Program-made: the position numbers and the translations under genes
Notes under the pieces: model-generated
Told to the model about the DNA's origin: nothing
Database searches by the model: none
What the model saw: the letters and a program-made list of their open reading frames with translations, nothing else
From: Opitutus sp.
Lineage (GTDB): Bacteria > Verrucomicrobiota > Verrucomicrobiia > Opitutales > Opitutaceae
Assembly: GCA_024998815.1 (NCBI GenBank)
Contig: JACEUQ010000001.1
Coordinates: forward strand, 1,488,001-1,552,000
DNA: 64,000 bases
Reading direction: 5' to 3'
In this document: piece by piece, positions 18,365 through 26,379 of the stretch
Numbering within the stretch: position 1 is the stretch's first letter
Layout: each line of letters opens with the position of its first letter

Positions 18365-19726
18365 TCAAACGAGGACGTTGGCGGCGGCGGGTTTGGGCTG
18401 TTTTTTGGCCTCGTGGTAGTTGTTAAACTCGTCGGTGAACTTCGCGATGAAGCTCTGGGTCGGCCATGAGCACGCTTCGCCGAAGGCGCAGATCGTGCGG
18501 CCAGGAATCTGGTCGGCCACGCTCTTGAGCAGCGCGCCGTCTTGCGGGCGGGCATCGCCGTGGACCATGCGGCTGGAGATTTTCTTCATCCACAGGGAGC
18601 CTTCGCGGCACGGTGTGCACTGGCCGCAGGACTCGTGCGAGTAGAAGGCGTTAATGTTGGCGAGGGCTTCGACCATGTTGACGGTGTCGTCCATGACGAT
18701 CACGCCACCGGAGCCGCCCATCGTGCCGATCATGCCGAGGGAGTCGAAGTCCATGGGAACATCCTCCACGCCCCAATCGTAATCGACCATCTCGGTGCCG
18801 ACCTTGCGCTTCCCTTTGAAGCGCTCGCCGAAGCGCAGGATCTTGGCGGACGAACCGCCGGGGATCACGGCCTTGAAAGTGCGACCGGGTAGCGGGCCGC
18901 CGCAGACGTCGTTGAGCAGCTGGCCCATGGTGATGGTGCCGGCGGGGAACTCGTAGTAACCCGGGCGCTGCACGTGGCCGGAGACGCAGAAGATGCGAGT
19001 GCCGGTGTTGTTGGGCGTGCCGATCTTGGCGTAGGCCTCGCCGCCATGCTCGGCGATGTACTTAACGTGGCAGAGCGTCTCGACGTTGTTGACGATCGTC
19101 GGGCACTGGTAAAGCCCAAGCACGGCCGGGAAATACGGAGGCTTGATGCGCGGGTTGGCGCGCTTGCCTTCAAGCGACTCGATGAGACCGGTTTCCTCGC
19201 CGCAGATGTAGGCACCGGCACCGCGGTGGACGTAGATTTCGCAGGAGTAGCCGGTACCCAGAATGTTGGGACCAACGAAATTCTTGGCGCGGGCCTCAGC
19301 GATGGCTTTTTCCAAAATGCGGGCGCCCTCAGGCATCTCGCCGCGGATGTAGATGTAGGCCTGCTTCACGTTGTTGGCGAAACAGCTGATGATCGTGCCC
19401 TCGATCAGCTGGTGCGGATCCTGGTGCATGATGTAGCGGTCCTTGAAGGTGCCGGGCTCGGACTCGTCGGCGTTGACGATGAGGTAGATCGGCTTGCCGC
19501 TCTTGCGGTCAACCAGACCCCACTTCACGCCGCAGGGGAAACCCGCGCCGCCACGACCGCGCAGGCCGGACTTTTTGACCTCGTCAATGAGCTCCTCGGG
19601 TTTGCGACCGACGGCTTTTTTGAGGACCTCGTAACCGCCGTTGCGCAGGTAGCAGTCGATGTCGTTGGTATAACCGGGCTCGTCGATGTGCTGGAAAATG
19701 ATGCGACGTTGTTCAGGAGCGGGCAT
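18365..19726 (-). CDS. nuoF: NADH-quinone oxidoreductase subunit F
   Basis: NADH-binding, FMN-containing entry subunit of complex I with the N3 [4Fe-4S] cluster. With the ATG at 19726 the product is 453 residues. It shows the glycine-rich GLRGRGGAGFPCGVKW (~42-57), the NADESEPGTFKDR flavin region (~69-81), HRGAGAYICGEETGLIESLEG, and ESCGQCTPCREG with the cluster cysteines near residue 360. A longer frame to 19870 runs into nuoE and is not credible as start. Confidence 0.95.
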   Translation of the reverse strand: MPAPEQRRIIFQHIDEPGYTNDIDCYLRNGGYEVLKKAVGRKPEELIDEVKKSGLRGRGGAGFPCGVKWGLVDRKSGKPIYLIVNADESEPGTFKDRYIMHQDPHQLIEGTIISCFANNVKQAYIYIRGEMPEGARILEKAIAEARAKNFVGPNILGTGYSCEIYVHRGAGAYICGEETGLIESLEGKRANPRIKPPYFPAVLGLYQCPTIVNNVETLCHVKYIAEHGGEAYAKIGTPNNTGTRIFCVSGHVQRPGYYEFPAGTITMGQLLNDVCGGPLPGRTFKAVIPGGSSAKILRFGERFKGKRKVGTEMVDYDWGVEDVPMDFDSLGMIGTMGGSGGVIVMDDTVNMVEALANINAFYSHESCGQCTPCREGSLWMKKISSRMVHGDARPQDGALLKSVADQIPGRTICAFGEACSWPTQSFIAKFTDEFNNYHEAKKQPKPAAANVLV

Positions 19727-19743
19727 GGCGATGAGCGTAAGGG

Positions 19744-20232
19744 TTACTTGCGGGCGGCGGCCTCGGCTTTGATCTGCGCGGAGAGCTGCTTGGCTTTGGT
19801 GACGTCCACTTTTTCGTGGAGGATTTCGTCGATCATGACGACGGGCGCGGTGCCACAGGAAGCGAGGCACTCGACGAACTCGACGGTGACTTCACCATCC
19901 GGTGAAATCTCACCGCGGTGGGTGCAGAATTCTTTTTCGAAGGTGTCGCAGGTTTTGTAGCCGCCACTCAGCGCGCAGGACAGCGTGCGGCAGACCTTGA
20001 TGTGGCGGCGGCCAATGGGTGCGCGGCGGAACATCGGGTAAAAGGTGACGACTTCCAGCACGTTGATCGGCTGCAGCTCGAGTTTTTGGGCGATCCAGGT
20101 GATCGCCTCCTCGGAGATGTGGCCGACGTCCTCTTGGATGAGGTGCAGGAGCGGCAGCGTGGCGCTGCGCTTCACCGGGTAGTGCGTGATGACTTCGTCA
20201 ATACGCTGGTAGGTTTCGGGCTTGAGATTCAT
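19744..20232 (-). CDS. nuoE: NADH-quinone oxidoreductase subunit E, [2Fe-2S]
   Basis: Thioredoxin-fold subunit carrying cluster N1a beside NuoF. The 162-residue product has the four ligands as CRTLSC (near residue 81) and CLASC (near 121), each in the conserved context. The ATG at 20232 starts the family-typical N-terminus; the longer frame to 20271 runs into the upstream repeat. Located 17 bp before nuoF. Confidence 0.95.
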   Translation of the reverse strand: MNLKPETYQRIDEVITHYPVKRSATLPLLHLIQEDVGHISEEAITWIAQKLELQPINVLEVVTFYPMFRRAPIGRRHIKVCRTLSCALSGGYKTCDTFEKEFCTHRGEISPDGEVTVEFVECLASCGTAPVVMIDEILHEKVDVTKAKQLSAQIKAEAAARK

Positions 20233-20258
20233 TGCTGGCGAAAAAGGGAGGGAGGGTT

Positions 20259-20344
20259 GCCCACGAAACACACGAAATGACTCGAAAAGTCGGATCGGCG
20301 GATTGGGCGATTGGGTTTCGTGTAAGTTCGTGTGTTTCGTGGGC
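20259..20344. repeat. 86-bp palindromic repeat inside the nuo operon (nuoD-nuoE gap)
   Basis: Same family as 18271-18354: inverted ends GCCCACGAAACACACGAA and TTCGTGTGTTTCGTGGGC with a related centre (CGGCGGATTGGGCGATTGGG). Lies 17 bp before nuoD's stop on one side and 26 bp from the nuoE start on the other. Confidence 0.85.
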
Positions 20345-20361
20345 TAAAACTCGGGGAGCGT

Positions 20362-21597
20362 TTACCGGTCGCACTCGCCCATAACGAAGTCGAGGGACCC
20401 GAGGATGGAGACGGTGTCGGACACCAAGCTGCCGACGCAGACCTTGGGGAGGATGGAGAGATTGCAGAAGCTGGGGCTGCGGATCTTCATGCGGTAAGGC
20501 ACGCCGCCGCCCTTGCTGACGATGAAGAAGCCGAGCGCGCCCTTGGGGTTTTCGGCCTCGAAATACACCTCGCCGGCCGGCATCTGCGGGCCCTCGGTGG
20601 TGATCATGAAGTTGTTAATCAACTCCTCCATGCTGGTGAGAACCTTGTCCTTGCGCGGGGCAAAGATCTTCTTGGCGTCCTCGTTGTAGTACGAGCCGGC
20701 GGGGAAGTTGGCGAGCACCTGACGGACGATGCGCACGGACTGGCGCATCTCTTCGCCACGGCAAAGGTAACGATCGTAGCAGTCGCCCGTGGTGCCGACC
20801 GGAACATCGAACTCGTACTTTTCGTAACCGGAATAGGGACGGTCTTTGCGCAGGTCAAACGCCACGCCGGAGCCGCGCAGGTTGGGGCCGGTTAGGCCGT
20901 AGCTGATGGCATCGGCCTTGGAAATGATGCCCACGCCCTGGGTGCGACCGGTAAAAATTTTATTGCGGGTGAGCAGGCTGAGAATCTCTTCGAGGATCGG
21001 CAAGAATTGGTCACAGAACTTGCCGACGCGCTCGTTCCAACCCTCGGGCACGTCGCGGGCGACGCCACCGATGCGGGTGTAACTGGTGGTGAAACGCGCG
21101 CCGGTGAGCTCTTCGAACAGCTTGTAGAGTTTTTCGCGCTCTTCGAAGGAGTAGAGGAACACCGACCATGCGCCGACATCGATGCCGTAGGCGCCTAGAC
21201 CGAGCAAGTGAGCCGAGATACGGGCGAGCTCGCAGCAGATGACGCGAATCGCTTCGCAGCGGGCCGGCACCTGGAGATTGGCGAGCTTTTCAACGGCGAT
21301 GGCGTAAGCGACGTTGTTGGCCAAGGGGGCGAGGTAGTCCAAGCGGTCCGTGTAGGGCACGAACTGGTTGTAGGTCATGTTCTCGGCGATCTTTTCGTCG
21401 CCACGGTGCAGGTATCCGAGAATCGGATCGCACTGGGTCACGACCTCGCCGTCGAGCTCGAGCTGGAGGCGGAGCACACCGTGGGTGGACGGGTGGGACG
21501 GCCCCATGGCGAGGGACATTTTTTCGGTCTGGAACTCCTGCGCGGCGGCATCGGCGTTCTTGGCGGCGCTATCGGGAAAGGCGTATTCGGTGGCCAT
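20362..21597 (-). CDS. nuoD: NADH-quinone oxidoreductase subunit D
   Basis: The 49-kDa-type subunit that lines the quinone site with NuoB. The 411-residue product has the conserved GPSHPSTHGVLRL (~33-45), the quinone-site segment GYLHRGDEKIAE (~61-72) and the C-terminal DFVMGECDR typical of the family. Family-normal length. It is a separate gene, not fused to nuoC as in enterobacteria. Confidence 0.95.
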   Translation of the reverse strand: MATEYAFPDSAAKNADAAAQEFQTEKMSLAMGPSHPSTHGVLRLQLELDGEVVTQCDPILGYLHRGDEKIAENMTYNQFVPYTDRLDYLAPLANNVAYAIAVEKLANLQVPARCEAIRVICCELARISAHLLGLGAYGIDVGAWSVFLYSFEEREKLYKLFEELTGARFTTSYTRIGGVARDVPEGWNERVGKFCDQFLPILEEILSLLTRNKIFTGRTQGVGIISKADAISYGLTGPNLRGSGVAFDLRKDRPYSGYEKYEFDVPVGTTGDCYDRYLCRGEEMRQSVRIVRQVLANFPAGSYYNEDAKKIFAPRKDKVLTSMEELINNFMITTEGPQMPAGEVYFEAENPKGALGFFIVSKGGGVPYRMKIRSPSFCNLSILPKVCVGSLVSDTVSILGSLDFVMGECDR

Positions 21598-21643
21598 CGG
21601 AAAGTGGTGCGGTTTGGGCTAGGTTCGGTGCGATGGTCGCAGA

Positions 21644-22273
21644 TTAGGCAGTGGCGGGTTTTTCGCTGCGCTCGTTCCAGCTCTCGTCTTTGGCGCTGGG
21701 CTCGGCATCGGTCATATTCATCTCGCCCGAGGAGGCCACAAAGGGCCCACCCATCATTGGTGCCGGTTTAACTGAGGCACCGGTGAGTTCGCCGACCTCG
21801 ATATCGGGCAACGGAGTCTGAATGCCGGCCAGAGGGAAATCCTTACGCAGCGGGTGGTAGGGATAACCGTCCCACATCAAAATGCGGCGCAGGTCGGGGT
21901 GGTTTTCAAACACGATGCCCATCAAGTCGAACGCCTCGCGCTCGTGCCAGTTGGCCGTAGCCCAGAGCGAAACCACGCTGGGTGCCACGGGCTTTTCGTC
22001 CTTCAAGCAATCGGCGGCCAAGCGCACATAGCCGTGCCCAGTGGTCGAATACACGTGCCAAACCGCGGTGAAGCGAGGGGAGGCATCGACGCCGTTGTCG
22101 ATGGCGGTCACGTCCACCAGAAAGTCGTAGGCAAACTCGTCGCGCAGGTACTTGAGCGCAGCGAACACCTCGGCGATGGGCAAGTTGAGCGCCGGGTGAT
22201 CACCACTGGGGCGCAGCGTGGCTAGCGGGAACTTGGACTGAAGGGCGGCGGTGACGTCGGCGGGCGCGGTCAT
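21644..22273 (-). CDS. nuoC: NADH-quinone oxidoreductase subunit C
   Basis: The 30-kDa-type peripheral subunit. The 209-residue product shows the conserved WHEREAFDLMGIVFENHPDL (~108-127) and RILMWDGYPYHPLRKDFPL (~129-147) blocks. The last ~45 residues (after GELTGASV) are a charged, low-complexity tail not typical of the core family. Located 46 bp before nuoD. Confidence 0.94.
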   Translation of the reverse strand: MTAPADVTAALQSKFPLATLRPSGDHPALNLPIAEVFAALKYLRDEFAYDFLVDVTAIDNGVDASPRFTAVWHVYSTTGHGYVRLAADCLKDEKPVAPSVVSLWATANWHEREAFDLMGIVFENHPDLRRILMWDGYPYHPLRKDFPLAGIQTPLPDIEVGELTGASVKPAPMMGGPFVASSGEMNMTDAEPSAKDESWNERSEKPATA

Positions 22274-22316
22274 GAGAAAAAGGGCGGTGAACGAGGCGGA
22301 GGCGCGTGTTTTTAAA

Positions 22317-22829
22317 TTAAGCCGAGGTCAGCAGCTTGGTGGCGGAGGGCTCGGTTTTGATCTTGGCCTGGAGCTTGAGCAGAGCGTCGAGCAGGGCCTC
22401 AGGGCGGGGCGGGCAACCGCTGATATATACGTCCACCGGGATGATTTGATCGACGCCCTGGAGGGTGGCGTAGCTGCGATACATGCCGCCCGAGCTGGCG
22501 CAGGCGCCCATGGCGATGACCCACTTCGGCTCGGCCATCTGATCATAGATGCGGCGAACGTGCGGGGCCATTTTGTAGGTGACCGTGCCGGCGACGATCA
22601 TGCAATCGGCCTGGCGCGGGGAGAAGCGGAACACCTCGGCGCCGAAGCGGGCGATGTCGAAGCGCGAGGCGGCGACGCCCATTAACTCGATGGCGCAGCA
22701 GGCCAAGCCCATGGGCATCGGCCACACCGAGGAGCTGCGCAGCCAGTTAATAACCGCGTCGGCACGCGTGACCACAATGTCGCCCTCGATCTTTGTGTTG
22801 TAAGCCAGTTCGTTGTTAGCGGAAACCAT
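22317..22829 (-). CDS. nuoB: NADH-quinone oxidoreductase subunit B, [4Fe-4S] N2
   Basis: Carries the terminal cluster N2 that reduces quinone. With the ATG at 22829 the product is 170 residues. It shows [11 protein letters not shown] (tandem cysteines, ~42-52), [27 protein letters not shown] and [11 protein letters not shown], all ligands present. The frame extends upstream to 22982 but that part lacks family similarity. It is the first gene of this nuo cluster; the expected nuoA does not precede it. Confidence 0.95.
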   Translation of the reverse strand: MVSANNELAYNTKIEGDIVVTRADAVINWLRSSSVWPMPMGLACCAIELMGVAASRFDIARFGAEVFRFSPRQADCMIVAGTVTYKMAPHVRRIYDQMAEPKWVIAMGACASSGGMYRSYATLQGVDQIIPVDVYISGCPPRPEALLDALLKLQAKIKTEPSATKLLTSA

Positions 22830-23050
22830 GGTCGTAGGTCGGTTGAAAAAGTCGTAAAAGGTCGGAACCCTAGCGGTCGAGTCCTGTCGCGCAAGACGCA
22901 TTTCGGTAAAGGTTGCAGGGATAGAGCACGCGCCGCGCCGAGTTAGCGGAATATCCCAATTTTCGCCATTGACCCGCGCCAACGAACACCTCTTTCTCTG
23001 CCCCTTCGCTCATCGGTTGTGCTGACGCAAGGAAGCAACCGAGACACTCA

Positions 23051-23140
23051 GGAGGGGTGGCAGAGTGGTCGAATGCGCATGATTGGAAATCATGTGTTGG
23101 CGCAAGCCAACCGGGGGTTCGAATCCCCCCCCCTCCGCCA
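23051..23140 (+). tRNA. tRNA-Ser (anticodon GGA)
   Basis: The acceptor arm pairs GGAGGGG (23051-23057) with CCCCTCC (23130-23136), followed by discriminator G and an encoded CCA. The anticodon stem-loop CATGATTGGAAATCATG presents GGA. A long variable arm (TTGGCGCAAGCCAA) marks it as serine. The T-arm GGGGGTTCGAATCCCCC lies at the 3' side, where an integrated element's att repeat begins. Confidence 0.95.
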
Positions 23141-23143
23141 GTT
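23114..23143 (+). repeat. attL: left copy of the 30-bp tRNA-Ser att core
   Basis: The 3' 27 bases of the tRNA plus GTT (starting GGGGTTCGAATC) are repeated exactly at 63097-63126. An integrase starts 71 bp inside. This is the classical layout of site-specific integration into a tRNA 3' end that leaves the tRNA intact. Confidence 0.85.
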
Positions 23144-23213
23144 AAGCCGCTACTAATTAGCGGTTTAATAAAACGAGCTGACTAGGTTGTCCAATTGACA
23201 TGGCAACCTAAAC

Positions 23214-24404
23214 ATGTCCCCGTCCGCATTCACCGTTAGCCGCTTCATAAATCCCAACGGCATCACCTCTTGGCGAGTCGATGGCCGCATCAACGGTCTT
23301 CGCATTCGCAAGAACTTCAAAACCCGTGCCGAGGCCGGAGCCGAAAAGGCATCCCTCGAAGCCAAGGCCGCTCAAACCGAGGCAGGCGTTCGCACTGCTT
23401 TAACACGCCTGACCGACGAGCAGCTCCATGACGCCGAAACCGTCTTTCGCCGCCTTTCAGAGGCCCCTAAGTCTCTAGTGTTTTACGTCGATTTCGCCTT
23501 GGCCAACTACCGTGCGCCTGATCGCGAACAAACCCTAGCCGAAGCTGTAGCCGCCTACATCGCTTTTAAGACACGGGAGCATGACCAGAATCTGCTCTCG
23601 ATCTCCCAACACCACCACATCCGCCGCCAACTGGAAGTTCTCATGAAAAGCTTTCCGGGCGTGCTTGTTTCCCAACTCACCACCCTGCAACTCACCGAGG
23701 TTTGTCAGCGTGGCAACGCCTGCCCCAAAACGATCAATAATCGCAGAGGTATCCTGCATACCTTTTTTAAGTTCGCCTTCCAGAAGGACTGGGTCGCCAC
23801 CAATCCGGTCGAAAAGATGCCCCACCACCGCATCGCTCACCGGCGAGGTTCTGCCAAAACCCTTAGCGCCGAGCAAGCCGCCAAGCTCATGCACCACGTT
23901 GAGCAGATTGACGGCGGTGTCATGGTGCCGTTCTTCGCCTTGGCGCTGTTTGCCGGCATCCGCCCCTGCGTACGGAATGGCGAAATCATGAAGCTCCAAG
24001 CCGACCATGTCCGTCTCGATACCGGCGTCATCCTGATCGAGCCCGAAGTGTCCAAGGTGCGCATGAAGCGCAACGTAACCATCCAGCCCAACCTCGCGGC
24101 TTGGCTGACCGCCTACCCGCTCGATCGCTTCCCCATCATCCCGAAAAACCTTAAAAATAGCCGCGCCGTTGTGGCCAAATCCTTCGACCTGTCCCACGAC
24201 ATCATGCGGCACACGTTCATTTCCATGCACGTCGCCAAATACCGATCGATGGGCGAGGCAGCACTCCAGGCGGGCAACTCAGAGAGCATCATCCGCAAGC
24301 ACTACCTCGACCTCAAAACCCCTGCCGAGGCCGAGCAGTTCTTCGGAATCCTGCCGACGCCGGTCCCCGCCACCGCCGCGATCCCCTTACCCATCGCCGC
24401 CTAG
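23214..24404 (+). CDS. int: Tyrosine recombinase/integrase
   Basis: Catalyses insertion at, and with an excisionase removal from, the tRNA-Ser 3' end. The 396-residue protein has an N-terminal AP2-like arm-binding region (~8-40), a core-binding SAM-like domain (~105-200) and a catalytic domain with Arg250 (GIRPC), a His328-Arg332-His333 box (LSHDIMRHTF) and Tyr364 (RKHYLDL). The usual second His of the box before Tyr is Asn (AGNSES, 353-358), a tolerated variation. It is the first gene inside attL. Confidence 0.93.
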   Translation: MSPSAFTVSRFINPNGITSWRVDGRINGLRIRKNFKTRAEAGAEKASLEAKAAQTEAGVRTALTRLTDEQLHDAETVFRRLSEAPKSLVFYVDFALANYRAPDREQTLAEAVAAYIAFKTREHDQNLLSISQHHHIRRQLEVLMKSFPGVLVSQLTTLQLTEVCQRGNACPKTINNRRGILHTFFKFAFQKDWVATNPVEKMPHHRIAHRRGSAKTLSAEQAAKLMHHVEQIDGGVMVPFFALALFAGIRPCVRNGEIMKLQADHVRLDTGVILIEPEVSKVRMKRNVTIQPNLAAWLTAYPLDRFPIIPKNLKNSRAVVAKSFDLSHDIMRHTFISMHVAKYRSMGEAALQAGNSESIIRKHYLDLKTPAEAEQFFGILPTPVPATAAIPLPIAA

Positions 24405-24508
24405 TCGGCACCCAACCCACTCCACCACCCCGTGCTAATCCGGGGTCAAATCAGTCAATGTTGACCTATTTGACCTCGCCCATCCCTGCCAGCCTTCAAC
24501 CCCTCCCC

Positions 24509-24532
24509 AAAAACGACACAGATGTCGTTTTT
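24509..24532. promoter_or_regulatory. 24-bp palindrome (candidate operator)
   Basis: Arms AAAAACGACA and TGTCGTTTTT flank a four-base centre, between int and the excisionase-like gene. The same arms occur around another centre at 34990-35013. Possibly a binding site for an element-encoded regulator; no repressor gene was identified. Confidence 0.45.
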
Positions 24533-24539
24533 GATCACC

Positions 24540-24569
24540 GCCCGCACCTTCACCCGTGCGGGCTTTTTT
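24540..24569 (+). terminator. Rho-independent terminator after int
   Basis: Stem GCCCGCAC/GTGCGGGC with an 8-nt loop, followed by TTTTTT. Lies 136 bp after the integrase stop and 33 bp before the next start. Confidence 0.88.
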
Positions 24570-24601
24570 CCGCCGCCACGTTGACACCCCGCCTTGGACG
24601 C

Positions 24602-24847
24602 ATGAACCCAACCACCGTTTCCGCTCCCTGTATTCAACCCTCGATCAACGCGCAACTCACCGACGTAGTAGGTCTTCGCGCCAGTGGCATTTTCCCCATC
24701 GGTCGTGAACCCTCCATCCGCACTCTGCGCGAATGGTCCAAACTCCGCCGCATTCCTCATCACCGCGTCGGCCACTTCGTTTATTATGATCCGGCAGAGG
24801 TTTCGCTCCATATCCGCACCAAACTAAAAATTCCCGCCCGCGCCTGA
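24602..24847 (+). CDS. Small excisionase-like HTH protein
   Basis: An 81-residue basic protein. The central part (GREPSIRTLREWSKLRRIPHH begins at ~residue 34) and the following HFVYYDPAEVSLHI resemble the winged helix-turn-helix of excisionase/MerR-like proteins, where a helix recognises DNA and a hairpin wing follows. The position just after int suggests directionality control or regulation. The longer frame from 24458 crosses the palindrome and terminator, so the ATG at 24602 is preferred. Family assignment is by pattern only. Confidence 0.6.
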   Translation: MNPTTVSAPCIQPSINAQLTDVVGLRASGIFPIGREPSIRTLREWSKLRRIPHHRVGHFVYYDPAEVSLHIRTKLKIPARA

Positions 24848-24900
24848 TTCGCATCCCGTCGCATCGCGCCGATTTCCGGCGTCGCCCTTGCCGCGCCCCT

Positions 24901-24926
24901 GCCCGCCCTTATCGGCGGGCTTTTTT
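24901..24926 (+). terminator. Rho-independent terminator after the excisionase-like gene
   Basis: GCCCGCC and GGCGGGC (arms 24901-24907 and 24914-24920) pair around a short loop and are followed by TTTTTT, 54 bp after the stop. Confidence 0.88.
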
Positions 24927-25170
24927 GGCAACCACAGTAACCCATTCACCGCGTCCGGTTCCCTCAAAAACCCAGTTAATCGAAAATTAACTGGGTAACT
25001 TAAGTGCCTATTATTTAAACTTTTAATAATTAGTAATCAATTGATCCAAGCCAAGAAAGGTCCACACCCCACAACCGCTAAGGTCTTGTCTGGGCTAACG
25101 ACCAAGCGGGTTTGAGGGTTTTCCCTCCTTCACGCGAGGTGCGCGCCCGCACACCCCTGCACACCCCCTA
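24927..25170. promoter_or_regulatory. AT-rich regulatory region with hairpin 24971-24995
   Basis: A perfect inverted repeat CCCAGTTAAT/ATTAACTGGG (24971-24980 and 24986-24995) is followed by an AT-rich stretch (to ~25050), then the start of the 25171 gene. This is the most promoter- or operator-like segment at the left end of the element. No specific -35/-10 pair is claimed. Confidence 0.4.
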
Positions 25171-26379
25171 ATGTCGAACTACAATCCTCGCACGTTCACC
25201 TCCCTGGGCCTTCTGCGCTCCATTCCGGCCGCTCTGCTCCACCGGTTTTTCCTTCCGCATCAGGGATTTCTTCAATCCCTGCAGTTCGACTGGCCCGACA
25301 GCCCTGAAAATCTCGATTATCGTGCGCTTCACGCGACGTTGATGAAGCCGCTCGCCTCCATGCCGGACAAGCGTCTCGCCCAGGCCATGTTCGTGGTCGA
25401 CGAAATGTCCGACGAGGCCGGCGTCGCCGCCTTGGTCGACGCGATCCGCGAGACCGAACCCACGTTCAGCCGTGACCGCCACATGGAAAACGTCGTCTTC
25501 GTCATGACCCGCTGGCTGATCGACCCCGAGCTCGTCGAGAACACCAATGCCCGCCGCTATGCCCGCGAAAACCGTACTTTCCGCTCCTACCGCACGTCGT
25601 TGAACCTGCCTGCCGGTCGGCTCAATGCAGTCGAGTTGGCTGCGTTTCAGGACCAAATCGCCACCTTGCTCGCCCCGTTTTACCCGCCGGAGAGCGTTAA
25701 AGTTTTCCAGTTCCCCGAAAACGACGGCAGCGAAACCCTCCGCTTCATCGTCCGTCACGGCGGCCCGTTGGTCCGTGAGGGCATCGTCAAAGCCGACGCC
25801 CCGGGCGAGTCCGACAGTTGCCTGTTCCGCCGCGAGGTCTTCGACGTGATCGTCTACGACCCGCAAAATAATGAGGTGCGTATCCACGCCAAAAAACGCG
25901 ACTGCGACCTCTACACCCACGCCTGCGGTTTGCAGTTCCTCGACAAAGCCGACGCCTTTCCCGACACCGACAAATACACCCTCGAACCTCTCCGCACCGC
26001 CCGCGAACAGTCGCTGGTGTGCGCCGACATCCTCGGCCTCAAATCGATAACGTTGATCGAGCTCGATGTTCACATCGGTGGCGAGTTGGCCGAGTCGGTC
26101 CTCTACCGCGCCGATGATTTATTCGCCAGCAGAGCCATGAATGAGGCCAACGTCATCCACGGTCGCACCATTCAGGCGGCTTGTTTCGAGGTGACTTTCA
26201 GTCACTCGCGCCGCACTCGCTTTGTCACCGTGCAGACCCCGAACAAGGCCAGTTTTAAGCGCGATAACGAAGGCCAGTTGATCGAAAAATGGATGCGTAA
26301 CTCGGGCATCATTCTCAGCGAAACGTCACCAACTCCCGACTACGCTGATGTCGAATTTGATTTTGCTGCGGTTGTTTGA
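25171..26379 (+). CDS. Uncharacterised protein, first of an overlapping pair
   Basis: A 402-residue soluble protein with no domain recognised. It has no signal peptide or membrane helix. The middle (~155-205) is a mixed helix/strand region; conserved-looking blocks include RFIVRHGGPLVREGI and DVIVYDPQNNEVRIHAKKRD (~230-250), suggesting a beta-rich core. The stop lies inside the next gene (32-bp overlap), so the two are probably co-translated. Its place next to int/xis in a phage-like element fits an accessory, regulatory or host-interference role, but no function can be assigned. Confidence 0.75.
   Translation: MSNYNPRTFTSLGLLRSIPAALLHRFFLPHQGFLQSLQFDWPDSPENLDYRALHATLMKPLASMPDKRLAQAMFVVDEMSDEAGVAALVDAIRETEPTFSRDRHMENVVFVMTRWLIDPELVENTNARRYARENRTFRSYRTSLNLPAGRLNAVELAAFQDQIATLLAPFYPPESVKVFQFPENDGSETLRFIVRHGGPLVREGIVKADAPGESDSCLFRREVFDVIVYDPQNNEVRIHAKKRDCDLYTHACGLQFLDKADAFPDTDKYTLEPLRTAREQSLVCADILGLKSITLIELDVHIGGELAESVLYRADDLFASRAMNEANVIHGRTIQAACFEVTFSHSRRTRFVTVQTPNKASFKRDNEGQLIEKWMRNSGIILSETSPTPDYADVEFDFAAVV

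Noticed and set aside
22830-23050. A hidden nuoA before nuoB
   Set aside because: No open frame of sufficient length with hydrophobic helices exists in the 220 bp on the minus strand.
25168-26073. 301-codon minus-strand frame opposite the 25171 gene
   Set aside because: Mirror frame caused by GC-rich codon use; no start signal and composition typical of antisense frames.
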